Assembly (NCBI RefSeq): GCF_000427365.1
Contig: NZ_KE386488.1
Location: 2,629,783 to 2,693,782, forward strand
Origin: Rikenella microfusus DSM 15922
GTDB taxonomy: Bacteria; Bacteroidota; Bacteroidia; Bacteroidales; Rikenellaceae
Length of the DNA stretch: 64,000 nt
Reading direction: 5' to 3'
How positions within the stretch are numbered: position 1 is the first letter of the stretch; each line of letters starts with the position of its first letter. Below the pieces are notes generated by a model. That model made no database searches, was not told where the DNA came from, and saw only the letters and a list, made by a program, of their open reading frames with translations. A program made the position numbers and the translations under genes. Below, one piece after another: positions 42,933-52,296 of this stretch.

Positions 42933-43112
42933 AGTGGTTGAATCGGCATACAGGTTCCTCGGCCGCCTTCCTCCGTTTCGTACCCGACCGGCCGCACGCG
43001 GAAAACCGTGGGATAAATATAAGGAAACCCTATTATGTTTCGATATACCAATTAGTTTTCGTTGATATTTTTTCGGCCCGCGCCCCCCCGACGGCTGTGA
43101 ATATAATCGGAT

Positions 43113-43152
43113 ACGAAAAAGGCCCGCCGGCACCAAATACCGGCAAGCCTTT
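43113..43152 (-). terminator. Terminator of trxA
   Basis: On the minus strand AAAGGC-TT-GCCGG pairs with CCGGC-GG-GCCTTT, leaving a two-by-two internal loop, then TTTC. It lies 24 bp past the trxA stop. Confidence 0.75.
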
Positions 43153-43175
43153 CCGAATCGTCTCCCTACGGACGG

Positions 43176-43490
43176 TTACAACAGTTTATTGAGTTTTTCC
43201 GCCAACGCCGCCTTGGTCGTGGCGCCGACCTGCTTATCCACCACCTGGCCGCCTTTGACGAAAATGATCGTCGGAATATTCCGAATCGAGAACTGGGCCG
43301 CGATTTCGTCGTTCGAGTCCACATCGCATTTCCCGACAATCGCCTTATCGGCATAATCGTTCGCCAGTTCCTCCACGATCGGCCCCACCATGCGGCACGG
43401 ACCGCACCACTCGGCCCAGAAGTCGATTACCACCGGTTTGTCCGAAGCCATAATTTCCTTAAAGTTGGCCGAATTGATCTCTAATGCCAT
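43176..43490 (-). CDS. trxA: Thioredoxin
   Basis: A 104-residue thioredoxin with active site WAEWCGPCRM (Cys29, Cys32), the buried Asp in VVIDFWAEW and cis-Pro in IRNIPTIIFV. General cytoplasmic disulfide reductant; likely electron donor for the Bcp peroxidase encoded at 31695-32168. It has its own -7 box (43555-43562) inside the end of dnaE. Confidence 0.96.
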   Translation of the reverse strand: MALEINSANFKEIMASDKPVVIDFWAEWCGPCRMVGPIVEELANDYADKAIVGKCDVDSNDEIAAQFSIRNIPTIIFVKGGQVVDKQVGATTKAALAEKLNKLL

Positions 43491-43554
43491 AATGAATTCT
43501 TTTTAAAGAGTTATCTAATCTGAAGTTTGTGTTCCCCAATATGCAAAAAGCATA

Positions 43555-43562
43555 CAAATCTA
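43555..43562 (-). promoter_or_regulatory. -7 box of trxA
   Basis: TAGATTTG on the minus strand, 64 bp before the trxA ATG, directly behind the dnaE stop. Confidence 0.5.
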
Positions 43563-43563
43563 A

Positions 43564-46500
43564 TCAATTTATCCGGTATTTGAAACCGTAATCGTCCAGC
43601 AGCCCCACCACCTGGGCGTTCAATTCGATTTTGGGAGTACGGGTACGCAATGCCACTTTCACGCCGCTGTCCGGGTCGAAAATATGGAACAGCAGCGATA
43701 CCGGCCCGGCCGAAGCGGCCGCCGTACTCGACAGATCGGTAATGAACCCGGTCGAAAGGTCCCGAACCGGCACCGTCACTACCAGTTCCCGGATATCGCT
43801 TTCCATCACCTCCGCAAGGCTCTTCATGCTTTTGATGGCGATTTCCATTTCGCCCGGCCGGAAACGGCTCATCTGCACCCGGCCTTTGATCAGTATGGAG
43901 TTCTGCTCGAAACAGAACGAATGGAAGGTCTCCCAGTCCTTGCTCCAGAGGGTGAACGTGTGGCTGCCGCTGAAGTCCTCGATCGTAAAACGGCCGTAAG
44001 GTTTCCCCGTCTTCGTCGTGAGGTACTGCGCCGAAGTGACCATTCCGGCCACCGTGAAGTCGCGCTCGCGCATCGACTGCAAATCGTCCAGTTCGCTCAC
44101 CGTGTTCGAACAATATTTTTCGATCAGAATGCGGTAATCGTCCAGCGGATGCGACGAGAGGTAGATGCCCACCACCGCTTTCTCCTTTTCGAGCGTTTCG
44201 AGCTTGCCCCACGTTTCGGCACACGGGATCTCCGGTTTCTGCACCATCACGTCCGACATCATATCCCCGAACAGGCTGTTCTGTTTCTGCGCCCGTTCGG
44301 CCTGCACGAGGCTGCCGTACCGGATGAGCGACTCAATGAACGACGCCCCTTTATTATCCAACGCAAAGAACTGGCTCCGGTGGAACGGAGCGATGGAATC
44401 CAACGCGCCGGCCAGCGCCAGGCATTCGATATTCTTCTTATTGACCGTCTGCAAATTGACCCGCTCCACGAAGTCGAAAATATCCTGAAAGTCGCCGTTG
44501 GCATGCCGTTCGTCCAAGATCGCCTGCACGGCATTCTCGCCCAAACCTTTGATTCCCCCCATGCCGAAGCGGATATTCTGTTCGCTGTCCACCGAGAAAT
44601 GCAGCCGGCTTTTGTTCACATCCGGCCCCTTGACCGGAGCCCCCATCCGTTTGCACTCGTCCATGAAGAAACTGATCTTCTTGATGTCCGACAGGTTCCG
44701 GCTCAGGAGCGCCGCCATGAACTCGGCCGGATAATGCGCTTTCAGGTAAGCGGTCTGGTACGACACGTAAGCATAGCACGTCGAGTGGGACTTGTTGAAC
44801 GCATACGAGGCGAACGCCTCCCAGTCTCCCCAGATTTTTTCGCACACCGCGCGGTCGTGCCCGTGAGCCACAGCCCCGTCGAGAAAATCGCCCTTCATCT
44901 TGTCCAGCACGTCCTTTTTCTTTTTCCCCATCGCCTTTCGCAGCGTATCGGCCTGCCCTTTGGTAAATCCGGCCAGCTTCTGCGAGAGCAGCATCACCTG
45001 CTCTTGGTAAACCGTGATACCGTAGGTATCCTGGAGGTATTCCTCCATATCCGGCAGGTCGTAGGTGATCGGTTCCCGGCCGTGCTTACGCGCGATGAAG
45101 TTCGGGATATATTCCATCGGCCCCGGCCGGTAAAGGGCGTTCATGGCGATCAGGTCTTCGAACCGGTTGGGCTGCAAGGCTCTGAGGTGCTTTTTCATCC
45201 CCGGCGATTCGAACTGGAACAGCCCCGTGGTCTCGCCGTTGGAATAAAGCTCGAAAGTCTTTTTGTCGTCGAGCGGGATGGCGTCGATGTCGAGGTCGAT
45301 CCCTTTCGATTCCTTCACATTCTGCACCGCATCCTTGATGATGGAGAGCGTTTTCAGCCCGAGGAAGTCCATTTTGATCAGGCCGGCGTCTTCGACCAGG
45401 CTCCCTTCGTACTGCACTACGAACAGCTCCGCATCCTTGGCCGTCGAGATCGGCGCGAACTTCTCCAGGTCGTCCTGCCCGATGATGATCCCGCAGGCAT
45501 GCACCCCGGTCTGGCGCACGGAACCTTCCAGTTTTTCGGCATAGCGCAGCGTGTCGCGGATCAGCGGATTTTCCGAATTGCGTTCCGCCGCCAGTTCCGG
45601 CACCTCCTTGTACGCTTTTTCGAGCGTCGTCCCCGGTTTTTCCGGCACCAGTTTCGACAGCCGGTCGCTCTCCGGCAGCGGCAGTTTCTGCACCCGCGCC
45701 ACGTCCTTGATCGACGATTTGGCCGCCATCGTACCGAACGTGATGATGTGCGCCACCCGCTTCTGACCGTATTTCTGCACCACGTAGTGCATCACGTCCT
45801 CGCGCCCGTCTTCGTCGAAGTCGATATCGATATCGGGCAGCGAGATGCGTTCCGGATTGAGGAAACGCTCGAACAGCAAGTCGTATTCGATCGGATCTAT
45901 ATTGGTGATCTTCAAACAATAGGCTACCACAGACCCCGCCGCCGAACCGCGGCCCGGCCCCACTGACACGCCGATCTCGCGCGCGGCCCGGATAAAGTCC
46001 CACACAATGAGGAAGTAACCCGGGAACCCCATCCATTCGATCGTCTTCAATTCGAAATCGATCCGCTCCCGGATCTCGTCCGTCAGCTTTTCGCCCGGAT
46101 AGCGTTTTTCGGCCCCCTGCCAAACGATATGCCGCAGATAGAGATACTGCCGGGCCGTCAGCAATAGGTCGGCTACCTGTTCGCCGATCGCGCCGATCTC
46201 CGCTTCCGAAGCGCACGCATCGACCTTCGCCGTCATCGCTGCCAATTCGTCCGGTTTGTCCTTGTATATCTTGCCCAACCCCACCGCGATCGACTTCTTA
46301 AGCGGTTCCAATTCCACCACGAAATCGTCCGGCAACAGGAAGTTCGGCATGTACGGTTTGTGGCTCAGCGAATAATCCTCGATCTTGGCGACGATCTCCC
46401 GGGTGGTGGCCAGGGCCTCCGGATGGTCGGGAAACAGCGCCGCCATCTCGTCATAGCTTTTCAGGTACTCCTGCCCCGTGTAACGCATACGCTGCGGGTC

Positions 46501-47220
46501 GTCCAGATCGCGCCCCGTGCTCAGGCAAATCAGTCGGTCGTGCGCGGCGGCATCCTCCGCCAGAATATAATGCACGTCGTTGGTCGCGATATATTTGATG
46601 CCGTGCTTTCCGGCCAGTTCGAGCAGCGCTTTGTTCACCGCGACCTGATGGTCGTAAACTTTCGCGTCCCGCTGCGGATCGCCCGTCCGGTGAGCCTGCA
46701 ATTCCAGGTAATAATCGTCGCCGAACAGGTCGTGAAACCACTTCACGGCCGCCTCCGCCCCCGCCAGATCCCCTTTCATGATGCGCTGCGGGATTTCGCC
46801 GCCGAGACAGGCCGAACAGCAAATGATGCCTTCGTGATATTTTTCGAGCAGTTCTTTATCGATACGCGGATTGTAATAGAACCCTTCGGTCCACGCATAC
46901 GAGACGAGTTTGATGAGGTTGTGGTACCCTTCGAGATTCTTGGCCAGCAGGATCAGATGGTCGCCGCTGCGGTCCTCTTTCTCGGTTTTGTCGAAACGGC
47001 TGCGGGCCGCCACATAGACCTCGCACCCCAGAATCGGTTTGATTCCCGCTGCATGGGCCGCGTTATGGAACTCCTTTACCCCGAACATATTGCCATGGTC
47101 GGTGATGGCCAGCGAGGTCATTCCCAACTCTTTGGCCCGGGCCAGCAGTTTCTTGATCGCGGCCGCCCCGTCCAGGATGGAATATTGCGTATGTACGTGT
47201 AGATGAGTAAATTCCGACAT
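43564..47220 (-). CDS. dnaE: DNA polymerase III alpha subunit
   Basis: A 1,218-residue DnaE-type replicative polymerase. N-terminal PHP domain (HLHVHTQYSILDGAA, AITDHGNMFG), palm with catalytic aspartates in PDIDIDFDEDGRED and a further Asp in IKMDFLGLKTL, fingers (NALYRPGPMEYIPNFIARKHG), helix-hairpin-helix, and a C-terminal OB fold (FTVAGMVTSAQYLTTKTGK, FTIEDFSGSHTF). Length fits Bacteroidetes DnaE1. It carries out chromosomal DNA synthesis with the beta clamp. trxA follows after 73 bp. Confidence 0.96.
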   Translation of the reverse strand: MSEFTHLHVHTQYSILDGAAAIKKLLARAKELGMTSLAITDHGNMFGVKEFHNAAHAAGIKPILGCEVYVAARSRFDKTEKEDRSGDHLILLAKNLEGYHNLIKLVSYAWTEGFYYNPRIDKELLEKYHEGIICCSACLGGEIPQRIMKGDLAGAEAAVKWFHDLFGDDYYLELQAHRTGDPQRDAKVYDHQVAVNKALLELAGKHGIKYIATNDVHYILAEDAAAHDRLICLSTGRDLDDPQRMRYTGQEYLKSYDEMAALFPDHPEALATTREIVAKIEDYSLSHKPYMPNFLLPDDFVVELEPLKKSIAVGLGKIYKDKPDELAAMTAKVDACASEAEIGAIGEQVADLLLTARQYLYLRHIVWQGAEKRYPGEKLTDEIRERIDFELKTIEWMGFPGYFLIVWDFIRAAREIGVSVGPGRGSAAGSVVAYCLKITNIDPIEYDLLFERFLNPERISLPDIDIDFDEDGREDVMHYVVQKYGQKRVAHIITFGTMAAKSSIKDVARVQKLPLPESDRLSKLVPEKPGTTLEKAYKEVPELAAERNSENPLIRDTLRYAEKLEGSVRQTGVHACGIIIGQDDLEKFAPISTAKDAELFVVQYEGSLVEDAGLIKMDFLGLKTLSIIKDAVQNVKESKGIDLDIDAIPLDDKKTFELYSNGETTGLFQFESPGMKKHLRALQPNRFEDLIAMNALYRPGPMEYIPNFIARKHGREPITYDLPDMEEYLQDTYGITVYQEQVMLLSQKLAGFTKGQADTLRKAMGKKKKDVLDKMKGDFLDGAVAHGHDRAVCEKIWGDWEAFASYAFNKSHSTCYAYVSYQTAYLKAHYPAEFMAALLSRNLSDIKKISFFMDECKRMGAPVKGPDVNKSRLHFSVDSEQNIRFGMGGIKGLGENAVQAILDERHANGDFQDIFDFVERVNLQTVNKKNIECLALAGALDSIAPFHRSQFFALDNKGASFIESLIRYGSLVQAERAQKQNSLFGDMMSDVMVQKPEIPCAETWGKLETLEKEKAVVGIYLSSHPLDDYRILIEKYCSNTVSELDDLQSMRERDFTVAGMVTSAQYLTTKTGKPYGRFTIEDFSGSHTFTLWSKDWETFHSFCFEQNSILIKGRVQMSRFRPGEMEIAIKSMKSLAEVMESDIRELVVTVPVRDLSTGFITDLSSTAAASAGPVSLLFHIFDPDSGVKVALRTRTPKIELNAQVVGLLDDYGFKYRIN

Positions 47221-47257
47221 TTTAACCGTTTCTTTTCTTGGCTGATAGGTTTCCTCA

Positions 47258-47265
47258 CAAAGGTA
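47258..47265 (-). promoter_or_regulatory. -7 box of dnaE
   Basis: TACCTTTG on the minus strand, giving a leader of about 30 nt before the ATG at 47220. Confidence 0.55.
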
Positions 47266-47428
47266 GTTTTTTCCCCGTTCACCGCGAAGCGCGAATCATA
47301 AAAAAGAAGCAATGATATACGCCTCTATCCCGCATCGGGCTACATGCTTTCCAGCCGACTCTATGGCGCGACAGGGGACTCCCGCCGGGGCACGAGTGCC
47401 GGCCGCGAACGCAAAACGGACTCCCCGG

Positions 47429-48022
47429 TCAGCGGATAATTTTCCGCTCGCGGGCAAAGTTTTTCAGCAACCTGTCCGCATCGCGCCACAACGGCATAAA
47501 AGACTCCACCAACCGGTAAAAATCTGCGGAATGATTGCTGACCACGAAATGACACAACTCATGCAGGACGATATAATCGATACAGGGTTGGGGCGTTTTG
47601 ACCAGATGCAGGTTCATGGTAATCAATCCCTTCGTATAATAACACCGCCCCCACGCCCGCCGCATGGCATAAATTTTCAGCTTCGGCGCGGGAATCGCAT
47701 AGCCTGCCTCGCGAAACATCGGCAACCAGCGGTTCACGGCTTCCCGAAACGTTTTCCGGGCCTGACGGCGGTACCAGTTTCCCATGAAAAGTTCGAAATT
47801 CTCCCGCGTAGCCGGATGGAGCGATACGACCCAGGTATCTTCCCGCACGAGCAACCCGTTCCGCACGGCGTCCGTTTTCAGCACCACCCGGTATTCCGAT
47901 CCGCGTAACAGGAATTTCCGCCTCACGCAGCGGATCGGCATCCCGCCCCCGCCGGTCTCTCCGGTACGCAGGCGCAGCCACGCCACCGGGCGACCCTGAA
48001 AAAGTATCTTAATGACTCCCAT
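47429..48022 (-). CDS. YgjP-like zinc metalloprotease domain protein
   Basis: A 197-residue DUF45/WLM-type protein. The zinc site is YIVLHELCHFVVSNHSADF (HExxH followed by a third His), with the family phrase MRRAWGRCYYTKGLITMNLHLVKTP just before it. Cellular target unknown; relatives are UPF0758-unrelated YgjP proteins and SprT-like peptidases. It overlaps the miaA end by 14 bp and is the last gene of a three-gene run. Confidence 0.85.
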   Translation of the reverse strand: MGVIKILFQGRPVAWLRLRTGETGGGGMPIRCVRRKFLLRGSEYRVVLKTDAVRNGLLVREDTWVVSLHPATRENFELFMGNWYRRQARKTFREAVNRWLPMFREAGYAIPAPKLKIYAMRRAWGRCYYTKGLITMNLHLVKTPQPCIDYIVLHELCHFVVSNHSADFYRLVESFMPLWRDADRLLKNFARERKIIR

Positions 48023-48914
48023 CGATATACGCGATCATTTCCGCCGTTTCGGACGGGCCGAACCAGCGGATTTGCGGATCGCGCCGGAGCCAGGTCAGCT
48101 GCCGTTTGGCATACCGGCGCGTATTCCGTTTGATGAGTTCCACGGCCTCCTCCAGCGAAATCTTACCGTCGAAGTGGTCGAAAAGTTCCCGGTACCCGAC
48201 CGTCTGCAAAGCCGGCAACGCGCGATAGGGATAGAGCGTTTCGGCCTCGGCGACCAGCCCCTGCCGGAGCATCTCCTCCACCCGCAGGTCGATCCGGCGG
48301 TACAGCTCCTCGCGCGGCAGGTCGATGCCGATCTTCACCGTCCGGAAACTCCGCCGTTTGGCCGAACCGCTGCGCAGCGCCGAATAAGGTCTGCCGCTCA
48401 ACCGGCACACCTCCACCGCTCGCACCACGCGCTGCGGATTCTTCCGGTCTACGACGGCATAATAGTCCGGGTCGAGCCGCTCCAGTTCCTCCAGCAGGTC
48501 GGGCAAGGGCCTGGCAACCAGCACGCTCCGCAGGGTAGGATCGGATTCCGGCAGGTCGTCGAACCCGCCCAGCAAGGCGTCCACATAAAGTCCCGAACCG
48601 CCCACCAGCAGGACGTCGGCCGTTTCCGGGAACAGTTTCTCTTCCAGCAATACCAGCGCTTCCCGTTCGTAATCCCCCGCCGTAAAGGATTCGTGTATGC
48701 TTTTGTTCCGGATGAAATAATGGGGAATACCTCTGCATTCGGCCGGCGAAGGGACAGCCGTCCCCACCTCCATATCCCGGTACACCTGCCTCGAATCGGC
48801 CGAAACGACCGGAATCCCGTAATGTTCGGCCAGGACGACGCCGGCAGCGGTCTTGCCGACCCCCGTAGGCCCCTGTACGACGATCAGCCGCCTATTCGTC
48901 GTCGTAATTGTCAT
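48009..48914 (-). CDS. miaA: tRNA dimethylallyltransferase
   Basis: A 301-residue enzyme that adds a dimethylallyl group to A37 of tRNAs reading UNN codons. Motifs: P-loop VVQGPTGVGKTAAG, VSADSRQVYRDMEVGTAVP, the catalytic-loop FTAGDYEREAL, LVGGSGLYVDALLGG, DRKNPQRVVRAVEV, and the C-terminal RRYAKRQLTWLRR. The ATG lies 23 bp inside the preceding gene, a strong sign of translational coupling. Confidence 0.95.
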   Translation of the reverse strand: MTITTTNRRLIVVQGPTGVGKTAAGVVLAEHYGIPVVSADSRQVYRDMEVGTAVPSPAECRGIPHYFIRNKSIHESFTAGDYEREALVLLEEKLFPETADVLLVGGSGLYVDALLGGFDDLPESDPTLRSVLVARPLPDLLEELERLDPDYYAVVDRKNPQRVVRAVEVCRLSGRPYSALRSGSAKRRSFRTVKIGIDLPREELYRRIDLRVEEMLRQGLVAEAETLYPYRALPALQTVGYRELFDHFDGKISLEEAVELIKRNTRRYAKRQLTWLRRDPQIRWFGPSETAEMIAYIDGSH

Positions 48915-49413
48915 CGCCCTGAAAATCGCCGAATTCGTCCATCGCCTCGTCGAACATCGACCGCCCGTCCGGTTCCCGTTCCGCCGCCCGGCATTGCAGA
49001 GGCGGTTCGCCCTCCTCGGTCACGATACGCGGGTATTCCACCCCGTCTTCGGCGAATTTGGTCTCGATCAGTTCGATGAAAAACTGACGTTCGTTAAATA
49101 TATCGAAAACGTAAATCAGCCGCCCGAATTTTTCGTGCATGATCTGCCCCAGCGACACCCGCTCCATCGGCAGCGGAACGTCGGAACCGCTCCCTTCTCC
49201 GTCGAGCCCCATATCCTCGGAAGTGAACTCGCGCAGCTTCTCCCACTCGGCGTCCGAAGTGAAAATAGAAGCCATTTCGGCCGGGCTGTATCCCACCGAC
49301 TCGCGCAGATAGGTATGGAAATCGGCCAGGTTCATATCGTACGGCACTTCGTAATCCCTCACGAAATCCTCGGCCTCGTCGCTGAGCATTCTGAATTTGA
49401 ATATCATAGACAT
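48892..49413 (-). CDS. pRiA4b ORF-3-like domain protein
   Basis: A 173-residue acidic protein with the beta-grasp-like pRiA4b ORF-3 pattern: IFKFRMLSDEAEDFVRDYEVPYDMNLADFHTYLRESVGY at the start and GRLIYVFDIFNERQFFIEL in the middle, ending in a highly acidic tail. Members occur in plasmids, IS-like elements and, as here, in chromosomal housekeeping operons; function unknown. The ATG at 49413 is chosen because the -7 box at 49436-49443 predicts a 16-nt leader, which excludes the upstream start at 49455. It leads the operon with miaA and the YgjP-like gene. Confidence 0.72.
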   Translation of the reverse strand: MSMIFKFRMLSDEAEDFVRDYEVPYDMNLADFHTYLRESVGYSPAEMASIFTSDAEWEKLREFTSEDMGLDGEGSGSDVPLPMERVSLGQIMHEKFGRLIYVFDIFNERQFFIELIETKFAEDGVEYPRIVTEEGEPPLQCRAAEREPDGRSMFDEAMDEFGDFQGDDNYDDE

Positions 49414-49435
49414 GACATCTCGATTTTGGTCCGTC

Positions 49436-49443
49436 CAAAGATA
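49436..49443 (-). promoter_or_regulatory. -7 box of the pRiA4b-like/miaA operon
   Basis: TATCTTTG on the minus strand. It decides the start of the first gene at 49413 rather than 49455. Confidence 0.6.
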
Positions 49444-49525
49444 ACTTTTTTTCACATTCCGCTTATGGCGGAAAGCGGCGAATTCATTTTCTTTGTATTC
49501 GGAAAATTCAAAAACTTACAGGAAA

Positions 49526-50422
49526 ATGAAAAAGATACGTGCAGCCATCGTCGGTTACGGGAATATCGGCCATTATGTGCTGGATGCGCTGGAGACGGCG
49601 CCGGATTTCGAAATCGCGGGCATCGTCCGGCGCGACGCGTCGAACGTGCCGGCCCGGTTGGCCGGTTACAAGGTGACGACCTCGCTGGAAACCCTCGAAG
49701 AGGTGCAGGTGGCCATCCTCTGTACGCCGAGCCGCAGCGCTCAGGAATATGCAGAAAAAGCCCTCGCGCTGGGTATCAACACCGTGGACAGTTTCGACAT
49801 CCACACCGACATCGTCGAAACGCGCCGGGCGCTGGACGCCTCGGCACGCAAACACGCGGCCGTAGCGGTACTTTCCGCCGGCTGGGACCCCGGCACGGAT
49901 TCGATGGTGCGGGCCCTGCTGGAGGTTTGCGCCCCGAAAGGGCTGACCTACACTAACTTCGGTCCCGGTATGAGCATGGGACATACGGTGGCCGTCAAAG
50001 CGATCGACGGGGTGCAGGCCGCCCTGTCGATGACGATTCCGACCGGTACGGGCATCCACCGCCGGATGGTCTATATCGAAGTGAAAGAGGGGTACGATTT
50101 CGCAGACGTAGCCGCCAAAATCAAGGCCGACCCCTATTTCGTGCACGACGAAACGCACGTGATGCAGGTAGAATCGGTGGACAGCCTGCTGGATATGGGC
50201 CACGGAGTGAACCTGACCCGCAAAGGGGTATCGGGCAAAACGCCGAACCAGCGTTTCGAATTCAACATGAGCATCAACAACCCGGCGCTGACGGCGCAGA
50301 TCATGGTCGCTTCGGCGCGTGCGTCGCTGCTCCAGAAACCGGGAGCCTACACGATGATCGAGATCCCGCTGATCGACTATCTGTACGGCGAACGCGAAGC
50401 GCTTATCAAACGGTTGGTATAA
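49526..50422 (+). CDS. ddh: meso-Diaminopimelate dehydrogenase
   Basis: A 298-residue NADP-dependent enzyme that makes meso-diaminopimelate directly from tetrahydrodipicolinate by reductive amination, bypassing several steps of lysine/peptidoglycan synthesis. Motifs: Rossmann AAIVGYGNIGHYVLDAL, VAILCTPSR, VDSFDIHTDIVETR, LSAGWDPGTDSMVRAL, and FGPGMSMGHTVAVKAIDGV. The ATG at 49526 (MKKIRAA) fits the family start better than 49493. It is monocistronic with a strong terminator after it. Confidence 0.93.
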   Translation: MKKIRAAIVGYGNIGHYVLDALETAPDFEIAGIVRRDASNVPARLAGYKVTTSLETLEEVQVAILCTPSRSAQEYAEKALALGINTVDSFDIHTDIVETRRALDASARKHAAVAVLSAGWDPGTDSMVRALLEVCAPKGLTYTNFGPGMSMGHTVAVKAIDGVQAALSMTIPTGTGIHRRMVYIEVKEGYDFADVAAKIKADPYFVHDETHVMQVESVDSLLDMGHGVNLTRKGVSGKTPNQRFEFNMSINNPALTAQIMVASARASLLQKPGAYTMIEIPLIDYLYGEREALIKRLV

Positions 50423-50447
50423 CTTTCCTTACGCAACCAGCGAACCG

Positions 50448-50481
50448 GCGGCCGTTTTGCCTATGCAAAACGGCCGCTTTT
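50448..50481 (+). terminator. Terminator of ddh
   Basis: Perfect 13-bp stem GCGGCCGTTTTGC / GCAAAACGGCCGC with a CTAT loop, then TTTT. Confidence 0.85.
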
Positions 50482-50520
50482 CATTCGGTCCCGATACTCC
50501 GCCTCCCCCGCCGCACGCCG

Positions 50521-52074
50521 TTACCGTTTCCGTCTCTCGTCCAGATACTTCTGCCGGATGATTTCGGCGATCGGGATATTCCGAATTTTGCTCTCCAGCC
50601 ACGAAATGATATCCAGATAAAAGAACGGGCGGCGCTCGTAAGGGTGCGTCTCGAACGGTTTCAGGTGCTCGTACAGCCGCGTCAGCTCGCCCTTGAAATC
50701 CGACGCATAGGTATGCGGTATCCGTTTCAGGAACGTGATGATCTCATGCTGAACGGAGTGCATATCATTGATTTTCACAACGAAAGCATATACATTCCTG
50801 ATCTGGTATTCCAACGAATAGTCGTCCCCCGCCTCGTAGGAGGCGATCAGGTGCAGGATACGGGCGAAAACCTGCAAATCGCGCCGGAACTGCGGGTTCG
50901 GAATCGAAATGATCGCATGCAGGTACCCCATGCACTTCTTGTAGTCCCCGTTACCGAAATAGAGACACGCGATTTTGTACGAAAGCAGCATCCGGTAATG
51001 TTCGTCCACACTGCGGCCGTACCGGGCCAGAAAATCGTCCACCTGAGCAGCCAGCTCCACCCCTTCGGCGAAACTCCCTTCCAGAAAATGGACATTGATC
51101 TTGGCCTGCAACAGACAGAGATTCGACAAAATAATCAGGTTGTCGGTCATCGGCCTGATCTTCGGCAACTGCCGCTCGAACTTGCCGATCACCCGCACCA
51201 TCTGATCGTGGCGGCGGGTCATGAAAAGCACGTCCAGCAGCCGGGCCACCGCCCGCACATAATGGTCGTAATAGGGGGAAATCAGCTCCGGCTTCTCGTC
51301 GAACAACCCGACCCAACGGAGCGCATATCGGTAACAAATCACGAAATCGTGCCGGATATAACTGTACCACATCCGGGCCTGATACAGATAGAGCCGCTCA
51401 TGGAAACTCATTCCCCGGTCGTCGTACCCCTCCAGTTTCGACTTGAAAAAATCGGTCACCAGCTTGCGGTCTTTCGCGCTGCGGACATACCCCAGTTGCA
51501 GATTGAGGCTGTAAAGCTGCACCGACAAATTCGACAACTCGTTGATATTGGAGATCCTTTCGGAAAGCGCCTCGGCCTGGTCGCTCAGCCTTTCGGCCCG
51601 ATCCGTGGCGCTGCGGTTCATGTGCAGCGACTCGACCCGCTTTTCGAACTCCACGATTTCCAGGGCCAACGTGAAGTTCCGGTATTCCAGCGCCATCTTC
51701 TTGGCCTTGTCCAGCATCTGCAACGCCTGGCGGAACATGCTTTTGTCGTACAGAATCCGCGCGAAGTCGATCGTCTGGTGGATTTCCATCACCCCCACAT
51801 GCTGCACGTTGAGCAATCGGATGCTTACCAGAATCTGCCGGTAGAGGTACGATTTCATGTTGGGCAACTGCTCCTTCCGGATACCCGATTTTTTGAGTAC
51901 TTTGGCCTCGTCGTATTCGTCGAGCGAATCCAACGCGTCGAACAAGGCGATGAACTTCGCGTCCTGATTCGCCGCGCTCCGCGACGCGAAAAGCTTGAAA
52001 TTCCGCTTTTCGGCCTTGCTCATCCCGCGGACTAATTCGAAAACCGCTTCCTGCCTGTTGGTACCCGTCGTCAT
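50521..52074 (-). CDS. Large helical-repeat protein of unknown function
   Basis: A 517-residue soluble protein made almost entirely of alpha-helices with TPR-like spacing (for example MFRQALQMLDKAKKMALEY, DYKKCMGYLHAIISI). It begins with a conserved-looking VFELVRGMSKAEKRNFKLFASR and has no signal peptide or membrane helix. A scaffold or interaction role is likely, but I do not recognise the family. The ATG at 52074 is set by a -7 box 20 bp upstream; a longer frame to 52206 would start before the promoter. The gene is divergent from purM. Confidence 0.72.
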   Translation of the reverse strand: MTTGTNRQEAVFELVRGMSKAEKRNFKLFASRSAANQDAKFIALFDALDSLDEYDEAKVLKKSGIRKEQLPNMKSYLYRQILVSIRLLNVQHVGVMEIHQTIDFARILYDKSMFRQALQMLDKAKKMALEYRNFTLALEIVEFEKRVESLHMNRSATDRAERLSDQAEALSERISNINELSNLSVQLYSLNLQLGYVRSAKDRKLVTDFFKSKLEGYDDRGMSFHERLYLYQARMWYSYIRHDFVICYRYALRWVGLFDEKPELISPYYDHYVRAVARLLDVLFMTRRHDQMVRVIGKFERQLPKIRPMTDNLIILSNLCLLQAKINVHFLEGSFAEGVELAAQVDDFLARYGRSVDEHYRMLLSYKIACLYFGNGDYKKCMGYLHAIISIPNPQFRRDLQVFARILHLIASYEAGDDYSLEYQIRNVYAFVVKINDMHSVQHEIITFLKRIPHTYASDFKGELTRLYEHLKPFETHPYERRPFFYLDIISWLESKIRNIPIAEIIRQKYLDERRKR

Positions 52075-52093
52075 GCGTAACCTCTGTTTTTCG

Positions 52094-52101
52094 CAAATAT
52101 A
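52094..52101 (-). promoter_or_regulatory. -7 box of the helical-repeat gene
   Basis: TATATTTG on the minus strand; predicted leader about 13 nt to the ATG at 52074. Confidence 0.6.
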
Positions 52102-52262
52102 CCCATTTTCCGCCGCGATCGCACAGGCCGCCCCGGAACGGAACGCCGCGCACGCCCCTCTTCCAGACAGGCGCCGCCCCGACGCAGCTGACTGAAATTC
52201 AGACAAATCATAAAATAATCAGCAACTGTTAAATTATTCACACGAAAAAAGAAAAAATTGAA

Positions 52263-52270
52263 TAACTTTG
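52263..52270 (+). promoter_or_regulatory. -7 box of purM-nqr
   Basis: TAACTTTG, predicting a start about 20 nt before the purM ATG at 52297. No equally good box is seen between purM and nqrA. Confidence 0.6.
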
Positions 52271-52296
52271 CGCACGTCAAAAAAACGGCATACCCA

